Assembly: GCF_018802605.1 (NCBI RefSeq)
Contig: NZ_CP069161.1
Span: 3,782,001 to 3,846,000 of the forward strand
DNA from: Paludibacterium paludis
GTDB taxonomy: Bacteria; Pseudomonadota; Gammaproteobacteria; Burkholderiales; Chromobacteriaceae
DNA length: 64,000 bases
Direction of reading: 5' to 3'
How positions within the stretch are numbered: the stretch's first letter is position 1; each line of letters begins with the position of its first letter. The notes under the pieces are model-generated. The model searched no databases. It was given only the letters and a program-made list of their open reading frames with translations, and had not been told where the DNA came from. Shown piece by piece: positions 8,441-17,007 of the stretch. A program made the position numbers and the translations under genes.

Positions 8441-8980
8441 ATGCGCCAACGTATCCGCCAGGAAATCGCCCGGATTGTGCCTCTTGACCTGCCGGAGCGC
8501 GCGGACATCGCCCAGGCTCTCGCGTGGATCGATTCGGGCGCGCCGCTTTGCCGGACAGAAAAGCCGGCGACACCGCCCACCCATCTGGTCGCCTACTTCG
8601 CCCTGGTCGACAGCGGCCATATCCTGCTTGTGGATCACAAGAACGCCCGATTATGGCTGCCGCCCGGCGGCCATGTCGACCCTGACGAGCACCCCCGCGA
8701 GACGGTGCGCCGGGAATTGCAGGAAGAATTGGGAGTGCGCGCCGATCAACCGGTCGGCCCTCCCGTGATGATCAGCATCGCCGACACGGTGGGGCTGACA
8801 GCGGGCCATACCGATGTGTCCTTGTGGTATGTCGTCAAAACCCGCCGCGACATTCCGTTGACACCCTGCGAGGAAGAGTTCAACGAAATCCGCTGGTTCG
8901 GCTTCCACGAGGTGCCACTGCAGAACAGCGATCCGCACATGGCCCGTTTTCTGGCCAAACTCGCCGGCTCGGCCATCTAA
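8441..8980 (+). CDS. Nudix hydrolase
   Basis: 179 residues. The Nudix box is complete: GGHVDPDEHPRE followed by RRELQEELGV, matching Gx5Ex7REUxEExGU, so it should bind Mg2+ and cleave a nucleoside diphosphate linked to another moiety. The N-terminal 50 residues form an extra helical segment seen in some Nudix proteins of unknown substrate. It starts at ATG 8441, 103 nt from the divergent GST start, and its stop touches the stop of the facing SDR gene (8980/8981). The substrate cannot be predicted. Confidence 0.88.
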   Translation: MRQRIRQEIARIVPLDLPERADIAQALAWIDSGAPLCRTEKPATPPTHLVAYFALVDSGHILLVDHKNARLWLPPGGHVDPDEHPRETVRRELQEELGVRADQPVGPPVMISIADTVGLTAGHTDVSLWYVVKTRRDIPLTPCEEEFNEIRWFGFHEVPLQNSDPHMARFLAKLAGSAI

Positions 8981-9739
8981 TCAAATGAACATGCCGCCGG
9001 AAGCTTCGATACGCTGCGCATTGATCCAGCGCGTGTCCTCCGTCAGCAAAGCCGCCACCACCCCTCCGATATCGTCGGGCTGTCCGGCCCGCCCAAGCGC
9101 GGTCTGCGAGGCGATATACTGGTTGATCGCCGCATTGTCGCGCACCGCGCCGCCGCCGAAATCGGTCTCGATCGCCCCTGGCGCCACCGTATTCACGGCG
9201 ATGCCGCGCTCTCCGAGCTCCCGGGCCAGATAGCGGGTCAGCACCTCGATGCCGCCTTTCATCATGGCATAGGCGGAATATCCAGGAAGAGCGAAACGCG
9301 TCAATCCGGTAGCGACATTAACAATGCGGCCCTGATCGGCGATCAACGGCAACAGGTGCTGGGTCAGGAAGAACACGCCTTTCAGATGAATGTTCATCAA
9401 CCGGTCGAACTGTTCTTCGGTGGTATCGGCAAAAGGAACATGAATGCCGATACCGGCATTGTTCACCAGAAAATCGAACGTCTCCCTGCCCCAGTGCCCG
9501 GCCAGAGCCGCGCGGACCTCATCGGCGAACGTCGCGAACGTCCGGATGTCGCTCACATCGAGCGGCAATGCCACGGCCTTGCGCCCCATCGCCCGGATGG
9601 TTCCGGCCACCGCTTCGGCTTCATCGCGACGGCTCTGCCAGGTCAGTATCACATCGATGCCCTGTCCGGCCGCCTGCAGGGCCGCGCTCTTGCCCAACCC
9701 CCGCCCCCCTCCCGTAATGATGACGATTTTGCTGCTCAT
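8981..9739 (-). CDS. SDR-family short-chain dehydrogenase/reductase
   Basis: 252 residues, the classical SDR length. The cofactor motif TGGGRGLG is at residues 9-16, NNAG near 92, and the active-site YAMMK near 158. The position 13 residues before the catalytic Tyr, normally Ser, appears to be Thr (VATGLTRF), a conservative change. The C-terminal part (RAGQPDDIGGVVAALLTED) is typical of FabG-like NAD(P)H-dependent oxidoreductases; the substrate is unknown. It is divergent from a LysR-type regulator, a layout in which the regulator usually controls the enzyme gene. Confidence 0.88.
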   Translation of the reverse strand: MSSKIVIITGGGRGLGKSAALQAAGQGIDVILTWQSRRDEAEAVAGTIRAMGRKAVALPLDVSDIRTFATFADEVRAALAGHWGRETFDFLVNNAGIGIHVPFADTTEEQFDRLMNIHLKGVFFLTQHLLPLIADQGRIVNVATGLTRFALPGYSAYAMMKGGIEVLTRYLARELGERGIAVNTVAPGAIETDFGGGAVRDNAAINQYIASQTALGRAGQPDDIGGVVAALLTEDTRWINAQRIEASGGMFI

Positions 9740-9779
9740 GGCATTCTCCTTGCTGATGTATTGGGTAAGTGCCTGCAGT

Positions 9780-9790
9780 CTATTGAATAG
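9780..9790. promoter_or_regulatory. Candidate operator in the SDR/LysR divergent spacer
   Basis: The 124-nt spacer (9740-9863) is clearly AT-rich against its surroundings and holds both promoters. CTATT-G-AATAG at 9780-9790 is a perfect inverted repeat, 41 nt upstream of the SDR start. LysR-type regulators bind imperfect dyads in such spacers, so this is a plausible but unproven site. Confidence 0.4.
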
Positions 9791-9863
9791 AAATCAACAA
9801 ACAAATATCAGTATTGCGATTACACTGTTCATAATTGACAAACAATCATCAGGAGTGTTCGCC

Positions 9864-10763
9864 ATGAATACGACGGAGACGCTGCGGATTTTCACGCGGG
9901 TGGCGGAATTGTCGAGCTTCACCCAGGCCGCGGACAGTCTTGGACTGCCCAAGGCCAGTGTCTCGTCGGCGGTGCGGGCGCTGGAAAGCCAGTTGGGAAC
10001 ACGCCTGTTTTTCCGGACAACGCGGAGAGTGGAGCTGACCCCGGATGGCCAGGCATGCTACGAACGCGGCAAGGATCTTTTGGCCGATCTGGACGACTTG
10101 ATGACGCTTTTCCAGCATGCCGACGCCTCGCTGAGCGGACGATTGCGCGTGGACATGCCGGCCGGGGTGGCGCGAAATCTCGTCATCCCCAAACTGCCGG
10201 ACTTTCTGGAGGCGCATCCGCGGCTGGCGCTGGAGCTAGGATGCGCCGACCGCAAAGTGGATATCGTCCGGGAAGGTTTCGATTGCGTGCTGCGGGTGGG
10301 GAAACTCGCCGATTCGAGCCTTGCCGCGCGCCAGCTCGGCGCTTTCCGCCAGATAAACTGCGCGAGCCCCGCCTACTTGGAACGGTATGGCACGCCCACG
10401 CACCTTGCGGATCTCTCGCGGCACCGCATGGTGCATTACACCGCGTCGTTGGGCGCCAGGCCGTCCGGCTGGGAATACACGGAAGGCGCGGAAGAAAAAA
10501 CGCACCCGGTTCCCGGCGCTCTGACCGTCAACAGCACCGATGCCTACGATGCCGCCTGCCTTGCCGGATTGGGCCTGATCCAGGCACCGGAAGCCGGCGT
10601 CGCGCACTGGCTCAGGTCGGGGCAACTGGTCGAAGTCATGCGCGAGTGGCGGCCCGCCCCCATCCCCGTCGCGCTGGTCTTTACCCACCGGCGCCATCTT
10701 CCGCGCCGCGTCCGGGTATTCATGGACTGGATCGGCGAAGTGCTGCGCCCGGCTCTGGCATGA
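9864..10763 (+). CDS. LysR-family transcriptional regulator
   Basis: 299 residues. The N-terminal winged helix-turn-helix is canonical (FTRVAELSSFTQAADSL, then PKASVSSAVRALESQLG, then LFFRTTRRVELT), followed by a linker helix and a LysR substrate-binding domain (residues about 90-295). It belongs to the CrgA/DmlR-like branch, where the regulator commonly controls a divergent oxidoreductase gene, here the SDR. The start at 9864 follows AGGAG (9851-9855). The inducer is unknown. It converges with the rbs repressor gene, stops 3 nt apart. Confidence 0.9.
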   Translation: MNTTETLRIFTRVAELSSFTQAADSLGLPKASVSSAVRALESQLGTRLFFRTTRRVELTPDGQACYERGKDLLADLDDLMTLFQHADASLSGRLRVDMPAGVARNLVIPKLPDFLEAHPRLALELGCADRKVDIVREGFDCVLRVGKLADSSLAARQLGAFRQINCASPAYLERYGTPTHLADLSRHRMVHYTASLGARPSGWEYTEGAEEKTHPVPGALTVNSTDAYDAACLAGLGLIQAPEAGVAHWLRSGQLVEVMREWRPAPIPVALVFTHRRHLPRRVRVFMDWIGEVLRPALA

Positions 10764-10766
10764 CGG

Positions 10767-11774
10767 TCACTGGCGCCGGTGCAGGCTGGCGGGAACCCGT
10801 ACGGCGCCATCGCCCAGCTCGATTCCTGCGAGCAGGGCGAACACCTGATCGAGCGACGCGCGCGCGAGCGCCATGCTGTCCTGCACGATGGCATCGATCC
10901 GCAGCGGTAGGCAGTCGAGCAAAGGATGATCGTCGAATGTCATCAGGCAACCGGGCGCCTCCCGTAGCGCGTGCGTATCGCTGATAAACGCGAGAGCCCC
11001 CTCGAGCAGGGTGATGGACGCCGTGAACAGGGCTTCCGGATAACGCCCGTGAGACTGGTACCAGTTTTTCATCATGGCATAACCGGACTCGCGCTGGAAA
11101 TCGTGCTGGAATACCCAGTCGCCGCGCTCGGCGATGCCGTGGGCCGCCAACGCCTGACGATAACCGGCGAGACGATCGCCACTGGCGGACAGATCCGGCT
11201 GCCCACCGAAAAACACCACTTCGCTCACGCCGGAAGCCAGCTTTTCACCGATCAGCTCGGCGACGATCCCCGTGGCGTCGGTCACCGCGGAAGGAACCGG
11301 CTGGGCATCGATCCGCCGGTCGGCGAACACCAGCGGCAAACGCTTGAGCCATGGCTGGTACTGCCCGGCGTCGCCGCTGCACGGCACGACGACCATGCCG
11401 TCGACCTGGCGCGAAACCAGATGGGCCATGCCCTCGGTTTCCCGGACGGGATCCTCGTCGCTGGTCACCAGTACCAGTTGATGATCGCATTCACGGCACA
11501 AGGACTCCATGGACTGGGCCAGGGCGGCATGCGCCGAGTTGGTCAGATCCGGGATGACAAGGCCGATCGAATTGCTGCGTCGGCTGCGCAGCGAACGGGC
11601 CGACTGGGAAGGGTTGAAATGCTGTTCGCGGGCGATGCGCTCGACACGCTCCACCGTCGCGCGGGAAATGCGGTAACGCTCGGCATGTCCGTTGAGCACC
11701 ATGCTGGCCGTCGTGCGCGACACTTGAGCCAGACGCGCGATATCGTCGATGGTCAGACGCTTGAAAGCTGTCAC
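10767..11774 (-). CDS. LacI-family repressor, Cra/FruR-like, last gene of the rbs operon
   Basis: 335 residues. The LacI helix-turn-helix is at the N-terminus (TIDDIARLAQVSRTTASMVLNG), followed by the hinge helix and a periplasmic-binding-like effector domain. The DNA-binding part and SIGLVIPDL resemble Cra/FruR more than E. coli RbsR. Its place, 101 nt after rbsB on the same strand, says it controls the ribose operon, so it may be functionally an RbsR. The start is GTG (11772-11774) with GGAG upstream. Effector and operator are not visible from sequence alone. Confidence 0.83.
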   Translation of the reverse strand: MTAFKRLTIDDIARLAQVSRTTASMVLNGHAERYRISRATVERVERIAREQHFNPSQSARSLRSRRSNSIGLVIPDLTNSAHAALAQSMESLCRECDHQLVLVTSDEDPVRETEGMAHLVSRQVDGMVVVPCSGDAGQYQPWLKRLPLVFADRRIDAQPVPSAVTDATGIVAELIGEKLASGVSEVVFFGGQPDLSASGDRLAGYRQALAAHGIAERGDWVFQHDFQRESGYAMMKNWYQSHGRYPEALFTASITLLEGALAFISDTHALREAPGCLMTFDDHPLLDCLPLRIDAIVQDSMALARASLDQVFALLAGIELGDGAVRVPASLHRRQ

Positions 11775-11816
11775 ACAATCACTCCGTGAACCGGAGCGGG
11801 ACGAGCCCGGGCCGGC

Positions 11817-11842
11817 CCGGCGCAGCCGAAAGGCCGCGCCGG
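11817..11842 (-). terminator. Hairpin between rbsB and the LacI-type gene
   Basis: Eleven-nt arms (11817-11827 and 11832-11842) pair around a 4-nt loop with one G-U on the minus-strand RNA. No T-run follows, so it may stabilise the rbsB message 3' end or reduce read-through into the repressor gene. Confidence 0.45.
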
Positions 11843-11875
11843 ATAGTCCAAAACGGCGTCAGTATTTCATACGGC

Positions 11876-12811
11876 TTACTGCTTGACCAGATTGAGCGGA
11901 ACCGGGATGAACTTGTCCACGGTCTTGCCTTCGACCAGTTTCTTGGCGGTTTCCACACCGTAACGGCCGATCAGTTGCGGCTGCTGCTGCACGGTCGCGG
12001 CCAGCGAACCGGATTTGACCGCGGCGACGGCGTCCTGGGTGGCATCGAAGCCCACGACCACAACATTCTTCAGTCCGGCCGCCTGGATGGCCTTGAGCGC
12101 GCCCAGCGCCATTTCGTCGTTGTGCGCGAACACGCCCTGGATGTCCTTGTTACCCTGGATGATGTTTTCCATCACGGACAGACCCTTGGCGCGATCGAAA
12201 TCGGCGGGCTGCTTGGCCACGAGCTTGACGTCGGCCTTGCCGTCGACCACCTTGTGGAATCCCTCGCCGCGCTCGCGAGCCGCGGAGGAGCCGGCGATCC
12301 CTTCAAGCTCGACGATACGGCCCTTGCCGCCCAGCTTCTCCAACAGGAACTCGCCGGCCATCTTGCCGCCGGCCACATTGTCGGAGGCGATATGGGCGCT
12401 CACTTCGGCGCCATTGACGCTGCGGTCGAGCGAAATCACCTTGATGCCCTTGCCGGTGGCTTCTTTCACCACGTTGGCCACCGCCGACGAGTCGGTCGGA
12501 TTGATCAGGATCACGTTGACCTTCTTCTGGATCAGGTCTTCGACACTGGCCTGCTGCTTGGCCGGGTCATCCTGGGCATCCACGGTGATGAGGGTGACGC
12601 CTTCTTTCTTCGCCGCTTCGGCCGCGCCATCGCGCAAGGACACGAAGAACGGATTGTTGAGGGTAGACACCGCCAGGCCCACGGTGATGCCGCCGGAGGC
12701 GGCGGCGGGGGCGCTGGCATCGGCCGGCGCGGAATCCGGGCCCTGTTTGGAGCACGCGGCAAGACTCAGGGCGACGAGACTGGCAAGCAGCGGGGACATA
12801 AAGCGTTTCAT
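11876..12811 (-). CDS. rbsB: Ribose ABC transporter, periplasmic binding lipoprotein
   Basis: 311 residues. A lipoprotein signal ends in LSLAAC (lipobox), followed by a Ser/Ala/Pro-rich linker and a type-1 periplasmic binding domain (VGLAVSTLNNPFF, INPTDSSAV, ASDNVAGG, FAHNDEMALGA). It binds ribose and delivers it to RbsC/RbsA. The lipid anchor differs from the soluble E. coli RbsB. It is the fifth gene of the leftward operon, 61 nt after rbsC, and is followed by a hairpin. Confidence 0.93.
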   Translation of the reverse strand: MKRFMSPLLASLVALSLAACSKQGPDSAPADASAPAAASGGITVGLAVSTLNNPFFVSLRDGAAEAAKKEGVTLITVDAQDDPAKQQASVEDLIQKKVNVILINPTDSSAVANVVKEATGKGIKVISLDRSVNGAEVSAHIASDNVAGGKMAGEFLLEKLGGKGRIVELEGIAGSSAARERGEGFHKVVDGKADVKLVAKQPADFDRAKGLSVMENIIQGNKDIQGVFAHNDEMALGALKAIQAAGLKNVVVVGFDATQDAVAAVKSGSLAATVQQQPQLIGRYGVETAKKLVEGKTVDKFIPVPLNLVKQ

Positions 12812-12872
12812 GCAAGACTCCCAAGTTAACGGACAACGTTTTGGCGTTTCCCGGCCTGGCCGGGAGCGCCGC

Positions 12873-13811
12873 TTATTTTTTGCTGCCGCGGTCGATCAGC
12901 ACCGCCAGCAAAATGACCACACCCTTGATGACCTGCTGGTAAAACGACGATACGCCCAGCAGATTAAGACCGTTGTTCAGCACACCGATCAGCAGCGCGC
13001 CGACCAGCGTCCCGAAAATCCACCCGCGGCCACCGGTCAGGCTCGTGCCGCCCAGCACCACCGCCGCGATAGCGTCCAGTTCATAACCGGTTCCCGCGGT
13101 CGGTTGCGCGGAATTGAGGCGCGACGTCAGAATCACGCCGGCCATCGCCGACATCGCGCCGGAAACGGTATACACCCACAGCTTTATCCGATCCACCCGT
13201 ACGCCGGACAATCGGGCGGACTCTTCATTGCCGCCGGTGGCGTACACATGCCGACCGAAGACGGTTTTTTTCAGGACAAACCAGAACAGCGCGAACATGA
13301 GCAGCATCCACACCACCGGCACCGGAACGAAACCGCCCACATAACCGCCACCCAGCATCGAGAAGGCCGGGCTGTCAAAACCGGTGATCGGGCTGCCGTT
13401 GGACACCACCAGCGACAGGCCGCGCAAAATGGTCATCGACGCCAGCGTGGCGATGAACGGCGCCACTTTGCCCTTGCTGATCACCAGCCCGTTGAACAGC
13501 CCCATCAAGGCGCCGGCCAGCACACCGAGCAGCGTGGCCAGCATCGGGTCGAGACCGGCGCGGATCAGACTGGCGATGCCGACCGAGGACAGGGCGAGCA
13601 TGGAGCCCACGGACAAGTCGATGCCGCCCAGCAGGATCACCAGGGTCATGCCAAAGGCGATCAGGGCGTTGATCGAGACCTGCCGCATCACGTTGAGCAG
13701 GTTTCCCATGGTCAGGAAATCGGGACTGAGCACCGCCAGCCCTACCGCCACCGCGATCAGGGCGAGAAACGGGCCGAGGCGCTGCAGCGTGGCTTTCTGT
13801 TTTGGAGTCAT
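12873..13811 (-). CDS. rbsC: Ribose ABC transporter permease
   Basis: 312 residues with about eight to ten hydrophobic segments. Family signatures are clear: GGIDLSVGS near residue 65, ATGGNEESARLSG in the cytoplasmic loop that contacts the ATPase, and GGRGWIFGT near the C-terminus. It forms the inner-membrane channel for D-ribose with RbsA. It starts 17 nt after the rbsA stop on the minus strand. Confidence 0.94.
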   Translation of the reverse strand: MTPKQKATLQRLGPFLALIAVAVGLAVLSPDFLTMGNLLNVMRQVSINALIAFGMTLVILLGGIDLSVGSMLALSSVGIASLIRAGLDPMLATLLGVLAGALMGLFNGLVISKGKVAPFIATLASMTILRGLSLVVSNGSPITGFDSPAFSMLGGGYVGGFVPVPVVWMLLMFALFWFVLKKTVFGRHVYATGGNEESARLSGVRVDRIKLWVYTVSGAMSAMAGVILTSRLNSAQPTAGTGYELDAIAAVVLGGTSLTGGRGWIFGTLVGALLIGVLNNGLNLLGVSSFYQQVIKGVVILLAVLIDRGSKK

Positions 13812-13828
13812 GATGGTCTTTCTTGCAA

Positions 13829-15325
13829 TTACGCCGCGTTTCGGCCGGCCCCGCCCGCGGCGGCGGCCATGATGCTTTCCTGGGTCGCGCCCGCGGCCTC
13901 GAACAGGCCCGCGCCACGGCCTTCGTGAATGACGAGAATGCGATCGCTCATGGCCAGTACCTCCGGCAATTCGGACGACACCATGACGATGGCGACACCC
14001 GCGGCGGCCAGTTCATTGATGATGTGATAGATCTCGGCTTTGCCGCCGACGTCCACCCCGCGGGTCGGCTCGTCCAGCAACAGCACCTTGGGCGGCACGC
14101 TCAGCCATTTGGCGAACACCACCTTTTGCTGGTTGCCCCCGGAAAGGGATTTGACATCGAGCTCGGCGTCCCGCGTGCGGATGCGCAACTGTTCGATCAG
14201 TCCGGCGACGGCCCGCGTCTCCTTGCGCGCCGCGATGACACCGGCGCGGGCAAAACGGCCAAGATGCACGAGCGTCGCGTTCTCCCGGACGGACATGCCC
14301 AGCACCAGCCCCTGCCCTTTGCGGTCCTCGGTCACGAAGGCCAACCCCGCGGTGATCGCATCGCCCGGGCGCTTCACGTCCAGCGGTTCGCCGTCGAGCC
14401 AGATACGCCCGGCGCGGCGTCGCTTGACGCCAAACAGGGTCTTGAGGATTTCGCTGCGCCCGGCGCCCATCAGGCCGGCGACCCCCAGCACCTCGCCGGC
14501 TTTCACTTCGAACGAGATATCGGAAATCTGCTCACCGTCGGACAGTCCCTCGACGCGCAGGCGCACCGAGCGGGGCACCGTATCGCGTCTGGGGAAGCGG
14601 TCCTTGATCTCGCGACCGACCATCAGCCGCACCACCTCGTCGAAATCCGTCTCCGCGATACGCCGCTCGCCAACAAAACGCCCGTCGCGCAGTACGCTGA
14701 TCGCATCGCAGATCCGGAAAATCTCCTCCATGCGATGCGAGACATAGACGATGCCCACACCCTGCTCCCGGAGCGTCCGCATCAACGCGAACAGGGTGTC
14801 GATTTCCCTCTCGGTCAGCGCCGCAGTGGGCTCGTCCATGATCAGGATCCGGGCATCCATGGCCAGGGCCCGGGCGATTTCCACCATCTGCTGCTGGCCG
14901 ATCGACAACAGCCCGGCTTCGGTTTCCGGATCGATATGCCCCACACCAAGGGCGTTGAGCCGGCTCTGCGCCGCCTTGCGCATCGCCTTGCGGTCGATCA
15001 CCCCAAAGCGTGCCGGCTCGCGACCAAGGAACAGATTCTCCATCACGGACAACTGCGGGATCAGGTTCAATTCCTGATGAATGATGGCAATACCGCGTTG
15101 TTCCGCCTGCCGCGTGGAACGGATCGTGGCCGCCTCGCCATCGACCAGAATCTCGCCGGCATCGGCGCGGTACACGCCGCTGAGAATTTTCATCAAGGTC
15201 GATTTGCCGGCGCCGTTCTCTCCCATCAAGGCATGAATTTCCCCGCCTTTGATGGAAAAATCCACGGTCTCGAGGACATGCACCGGGCCGAAGGCCTTGC
15301 TGATGCCTCGCATCTGGACATTCAT
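13829..15325 (-). CDS. rbsA: Ribose ABC transporter, double ATP-binding protein
   Basis: 498 residues with two fused nucleotide-binding domains, as usual for sugar importers. Domain 1 has Walker A GENGAGKST (residues about 36-44), signature LSIGQQQ and Walker B ILIMDEPTAAL. Domain 2 has a degenerate Walker A GLMGAGRSE (Lys to Arg), signature LSGGNQQKV and Walker B LLLDEPTRG; that degeneracy is normal for the family. It powers ribose uptake and lies 10 nt after rbsD. Confidence 0.95.
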   Translation of the reverse strand: MNVQMRGISKAFGPVHVLETVDFSIKGGEIHALMGENGAGKSTLMKILSGVYRADAGEILVDGEAATIRSTRQAEQRGIAIIHQELNLIPQLSVMENLFLGREPARFGVIDRKAMRKAAQSRLNALGVGHIDPETEAGLLSIGQQQMVEIARALAMDARILIMDEPTAALTEREIDTLFALMRTLREQGVGIVYVSHRMEEIFRICDAISVLRDGRFVGERRIAETDFDEVVRLMVGREIKDRFPRRDTVPRSVRLRVEGLSDGEQISDISFEVKAGEVLGVAGLMGAGRSEILKTLFGVKRRRAGRIWLDGEPLDVKRPGDAITAGLAFVTEDRKGQGLVLGMSVRENATLVHLGRFARAGVIAARKETRAVAGLIEQLRIRTRDAELDVKSLSGGNQQKVVFAKWLSVPPKVLLLDEPTRGVDVGGKAEIYHIINELAAAGVAIVMVSSELPEVLAMSDRILVIHEGRGAGLFEAAGATQESIMAAAAGGAGRNAA

Positions 15326-15335
15326 CGACGCCTCC

Positions 15336-15734
15336 TCAGAAAATCACACCAGAGTATAAAATAACATTGGCATACGGAGTACATTCGCCGGTGCGAATAA
15401 CCACCCGGGCCTGCCGGCACCGCTCCTTGAACAGCTCGTGACTCACATACTCAACCTGCACACCGTCGTTCCCAAGATCTTCCGCCAGTCCCGTCACCGC
15501 CGGGTTACTGCCCCGGCACTCCTCGGCGAACAGTGCTCGTTCGCACTGAAAATCGGCGAGGATACTGTCCAGCACCTCCGGAAACCCCGGATTTCCCCGA
15601 CCGAAGGAAAGGTCGATGCATTCGACGCCCGGCGGAATGGGCAGACCGCAATCGGCGATCACCAGACTGTCGGTATGTCCCATACCGGCGAGGACGCGCG
15701 CGATATCGCGATTCAGATGACCCAATTTTTTCAT
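15336..15734 (-). CDS. rbsD: D-ribose pyranase
   Basis: 132 residues, the usual size. It starts MKKLGHLNRDIA and has the catalytic-site His and Asp of GHTDSLVIADCGLPIP, with the conserved tail YANVILYSGVIF. The enzyme converts beta-D-ribopyranose to the furanose form that RbsK can phosphorylate. Its ATG overlaps the rbsK stop (ATGA, 15731-15734), indicating translational coupling. Confidence 0.95.
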   Translation of the reverse strand: MKKLGHLNRDIARVLAGMGHTDSLVIADCGLPIPPGVECIDLSFGRGNPGFPEVLDSILADFQCERALFAEECRGSNPAVTGLAEDLGNDGVQVEYVSHELFKERCRQARVVIRTGECTPYANVILYSGVIF

Positions 15735-16621
15735 GGTTGCCGCTCCAGAAAACCTGTCAATTGATCGAGCTCGGGCATGCCGCCTTGCGCGCCTGGCCGG
15801 GTAACGGACAACGCGCCGGCGGCATTGGCCCTGCGCACCGCCTCGGCAAGGCCGAGCGGCAGGAAGGTGGCCAGCGCGCCATTGAAAGTGTCGCCGGCGC
15901 CGGTGCTGTCCACTGCGGTGACCTCATACCCCGGCTGGTGGCGCAGCGTTCCGTCGCTCGCAACGAAACAGGCGCCCTCCTTGCCACGGGTCATGACGGC
16001 CCGTCCGGGCAGACGCGCCAGCAACGCCGGCCAGTCGTCTTCCGCCCCGCCCAGCGCCACGGACAGCTCATATTCATTGGGGGTCAGCAGACTCACGCGC
16101 GACAGCAGCGCCTCGGACAGCGGCATGGCCGGCGCCGGGTTCAGAACAAACGGCTTGCCGTATTTCTCAGCCAGCCGCGCCGCATGCTCGACCGTCTCCC
16201 TCGGGACTTCCAGTTGGGCAAGAACGATATCCGCATCGGCGAACGCCTGCCCGGCGGCATCAAGGTGCGCCGGCGTCAGGGCATGATTGGCGCCGGGAAC
16301 CACGATGATCGCGTTGTCCGCGCCGCAGACGGTGATCATGGCCACCCCGGTCGCTTCGGTCACACGGCTGATCCAGCGCGTATCGACGCCCTCGCTGGCA
16401 AGTCCGGCGAGCAAGGTGTCGCCAAAGGCATCGTTGCCCACGCAACCGATCAGACTGACACTCGCCCCGAGCCGGGCGGCGGCCACGGCCTGGTTGGCGC
16501 CCTTGCCGCCCGGATACGTCGCGAACGCCTCGCCCAGCAAGGTTTCGCCGAGCCGTGGAAAGCTCCCGGTCCTGACGACCAGATCCATATTGATGCTGCC
16601 CACTACCAGTACACGGGTCAT
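15731..16621 (-). CDS. rbsK: Ribokinase
   Basis: 296 residues of the PfkB/ribokinase family: substrate motif VVGSINMDLV at the N-terminus, signature 1 GGKGANQAVAAARLG near residue 40, and signature 2 STGAGDTFNGAL near 245 with the catalytic Asp. It makes ribose-5-phosphate. I chose the ATG at 16619-16621, preceded by a strong AGGAGG, rather than the longer open frame from 16699. It is the first gene of the rbs operon. Confidence 0.95.
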   Translation of the reverse strand: MTRVLVVGSINMDLVVRTGSFPRLGETLLGEAFATYPGGKGANQAVAAARLGASVSLIGCVGNDAFGDTLLAGLASEGVDTRWISRVTEATGVAMITVCGADNAIIVVPGANHALTPAHLDAAGQAFADADIVLAQLEVPRETVEHAARLAEKYGKPFVLNPAPAMPLSEALLSRVSLLTPNEYELSVALGGAEDDWPALLARLPGRAVMTRGKEGACFVASDGTLRHQPGYEVTAVDSTGAGDTFNGALATFLPLGLAEAVRRANAAGALSVTRPGAQGGMPELDQLTGFLERQP

Positions 16622-17007
16622 GGTTTTCCTCCTTCCATGCCCCGGCACAGGCCGGGACAGATCCGAATCGTTAGCTAAAACGTAATCAGCACTGCGCAAC
16701 TTATATCAGAGGACGGGGTCTGCGGCCAAGGAAATACGCCAAATTTTGTAATTTATGCACTACGTGAAGAGATTAAAATACGACAAATCCTCATCGATTC
16801 CATCCCAAAACCCGGGTTTCCCCCAAACTGACAGCGTGTTCTGTAGTCTCTTTATGTAAAGATTTCTAATCATGATCGTGCAAACCTGCCAGAAGCCCGT
16901 GGCGCGGACAGCCGTCCCGACCCCCCTTCCACGGTCCGACGCGGCAAGCCTTGCTGCTGCACTGCGTTTTGTCATAGATTCAATCATCCCATCGGCATTA
17001 AGCACCC
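16622..17007. promoter_or_regulatory. Divergent control region between rbsK and the sigma-54 activator gene
   Basis: This 386-nt gene-free stretch must hold the rbs promoter (leftward) and the activator promoter (rightward). Two palindromes stand out: TTAGCTAA at 16671-16678, inside a sequence resembling a LacI-type operator (CGTTAGCTAAAACG), and CTTTA-TG-TAAAG at 16850-16861. I see no clear -35/-10 pair in either direction and no convincing small ORF. Confidence 0.45.

Noticed and set aside
12015..13928. Open frame of 637 codons on the plus strand
   Set aside because: It is antisense to rbsB and rbsC, low in complexity (His/Gln/Arg-rich) and without domain features.
14401..14480. Degenerate second Walker A (Arg for Lys) in RbsA
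   Set aside because: This is normal for the second nucleotide-binding domain of sugar-importer ATPases, so it is not an anomaly.
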